Shown one piece after another: positions 21,685 through 22,446 of a stretch of 22,446 nucleotides of DNA. The DNA is from Bacteroidales bacterium UBA1205 (GTDB taxonomy: Bacteria; Bacteroidota; Bacteroidia; Bacteroidales; WCHB1-69): the NCBI GenBank assembly GCA_002309615.1, contig DBXT01000077.1, forward strand, positions 1-22,446. Direction: 5' to 3'. The notes under the pieces are model-generated. The model saw only the letters and a list, made by a program, of their open reading frames with translations, did no database searches and was not told where the DNA came from. Within the stretch, counting starts at the first letter, position 1. Each line of letters opens with the position of its first letter. The translations under genes and the position numbers were made by a program.

Positions 21685-22446
21685 TTATTCCTCTACATGT
21701 ATGTTGTCAATAGCTCTTTGTATGCGTTGTACAGTTTCCTGCACGCCTAACATATCGATAATTTCAAACAAATCGGGACCTTTGGTCTGACCTACCAAGG
21801 AAAGTCGCAGTGAATTCATAATTTGACCGGTGTTCAATTCCTTGTCGGCAATGTATTGCATGGTGAGGTCGTGGGCTTTTTGTTTGTCAAAGGGTTGTAT
21901 ATTGTTGAGAATGCCGGCAATTGCCTGCAGATGTTGTTCTGTATTCGGTTTCCAGCGTTTTTTCACCGCTTGCGGGTCGTATTCGGTGGGTGCTAAGAAA
22001 AAGAAAGCACATTGCTCCCACAATTCGTTGACAAAATTCACTCTTTCCAGCATCAAGGCAACCACTTTTTGTATGTATTCCCGCGGGGCTTCTATATTTT
22101 TACTCCGGAGTATTTTGGCAAATTCGTCACTGACGGTTTCCAAAGGCATTGCCTGTAAATATTTATGATTGAACCATTTTGCCTTTTCGAAATCGAATTT
22201 TGCTCCGGATTTGCTTACGCGTTCCAACGAAAATGCCTGTACCAATTCGTCTAAAGAGAATATTTCCTGCTCGGTGCCCGGATTCCAGCCCAAGAGTGCC
22301 AAAAAGTTGATAACGGCTTGCGGCAGATATCCTTGTTCACGATATCCTATGGCTGTGTCTCCCGTTTTGGGGTCGGTCCATTGCAAGGGGAAAACAGGAA
22401 ATCCCAAGCGGTCTCCGTCTCGTTTGCTGAGTTTGCCGTTGCCGTC
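21685..22446 (-). CDS. gltX: Glutamyl-tRNA synthetase, 5' end cut off by the window
   Basis: GltX is the class I synthetase that charges tRNA-Glu (and sometimes tRNA-Gln) in the cytoplasm. The frame is open to the window edge and the visible part has 253 residues. The KMSKS-type signature appears as KLSKRDGD at visible residues 5-12, followed by the family sequence GFPVFPLQW and GYLPQAVINFLALLGW. The helical anticodon-binding domain fills the rest and ends with EE. The catalytic Rossmann fold with its HIGH motif, about 250 residues, lies outside the window. The first Met-like codon (TTG 22407) is internal and not a start. Stop TAA is at 21685-21687. rplY lies 102 nt downstream on the same strand. 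Confidence 0.96.
   Translation of the reverse strand, partial: DGNGKLSKRDGDRLGFPVFPLQWTDPKTGDTAIGYREQGYLPQAVINFLALLGWNPGTEQEIFSLDELVQAFSLERVSKSGAKFDFEKAKWFNHKYLQAMPLETVSDEFAKILRSKNIEAPREYIQKVVALMLERVNFVNELWEQCAFFFLAPTEYDPQAVKKRWKPNTEQHLQAIAGILNNIQPFDKQKAHDLTMQYIADKELNTGQIMNSLRLSLVGQTKGPDLFEIIDMLGVQETVQRIQRAIDNIHVEE

Noticed and set aside
1..22446. CRISPR arrays, insertion sequences, prophage, integrons or defence systems.
   Set aside because: I saw no regularly spaced direct repeats, transposase or integrase motifs, or terminal inverted repeats with target duplications.

Overview
The window is a low-GC bacterial chromosome segment that I assign to the phylum Bacteroidota, probably order Bacteroidales. 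The evidence is the gene order tuf - tRNA-Trp - secE - nusG - rplKAJL - rpoBC, a DUF3467 gene directly after rpoC, A-rich start regions mostly lacking Shine-Dalgarno sequences, and repeated TAnnTTTG -7 elements typical of the Bacteroidota primary sigma factor. Genus cannot be read from the sequence.

Positions 1-12743 form a plus-strand core transcription/translation block: the 3' part of tuf (EF-Tu), a terminator-like hairpin touching tRNA-Trp(CCA), secE, nusG, the ribosomal proteins L11, L1, L10 and L7/L12, the RNA polymerase subunits rpoB and rpoC, and a DUF3467 gene ending at a strong terminator. A 14-bp hairpin lies between rplL and rpoB and probably acts as an attenuator. rpoB has no usable ATG start and most likely begins at TTG 4266. 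Other possible control elements are a nested hairpin before nusG and a 15-codon ORF filling the nusG-rplK gap.

Positions 12811-19438 are accessory. They hold a CNNM/CorC-type membrane protein (+), a sugar-phosphate nucleotidyltransferase (-) whose stop codon overlaps that of the CorC gene, a 758-residue protein (-) with one canonical EF-hand, two close cysteine pairs, three C-terminal membrane helices and an acidic tail, a SUMF1/FGE-fold lipoprotein with an InlB-like repeat (+), and a NodB-type polysaccharide deacetylase (-). The membrane, lipoprotein and sugar genes suggest envelope functions, but they do not form one operon.

Positions 19485-22446 return to housekeeping: serS (+) diverges from the deacetylase with adjoining -7 elements, then come rplY (L25/CTC) and the 3' half of gltX, both on the minus strand. 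serS and rplY converge on back-to-back terminators.

I found no CRISPR array, insertion sequence, prophage, defence island or toxin-antitoxin pair. The least explained items are the EF-hand membrane protein and the rplL-rpoB junction.
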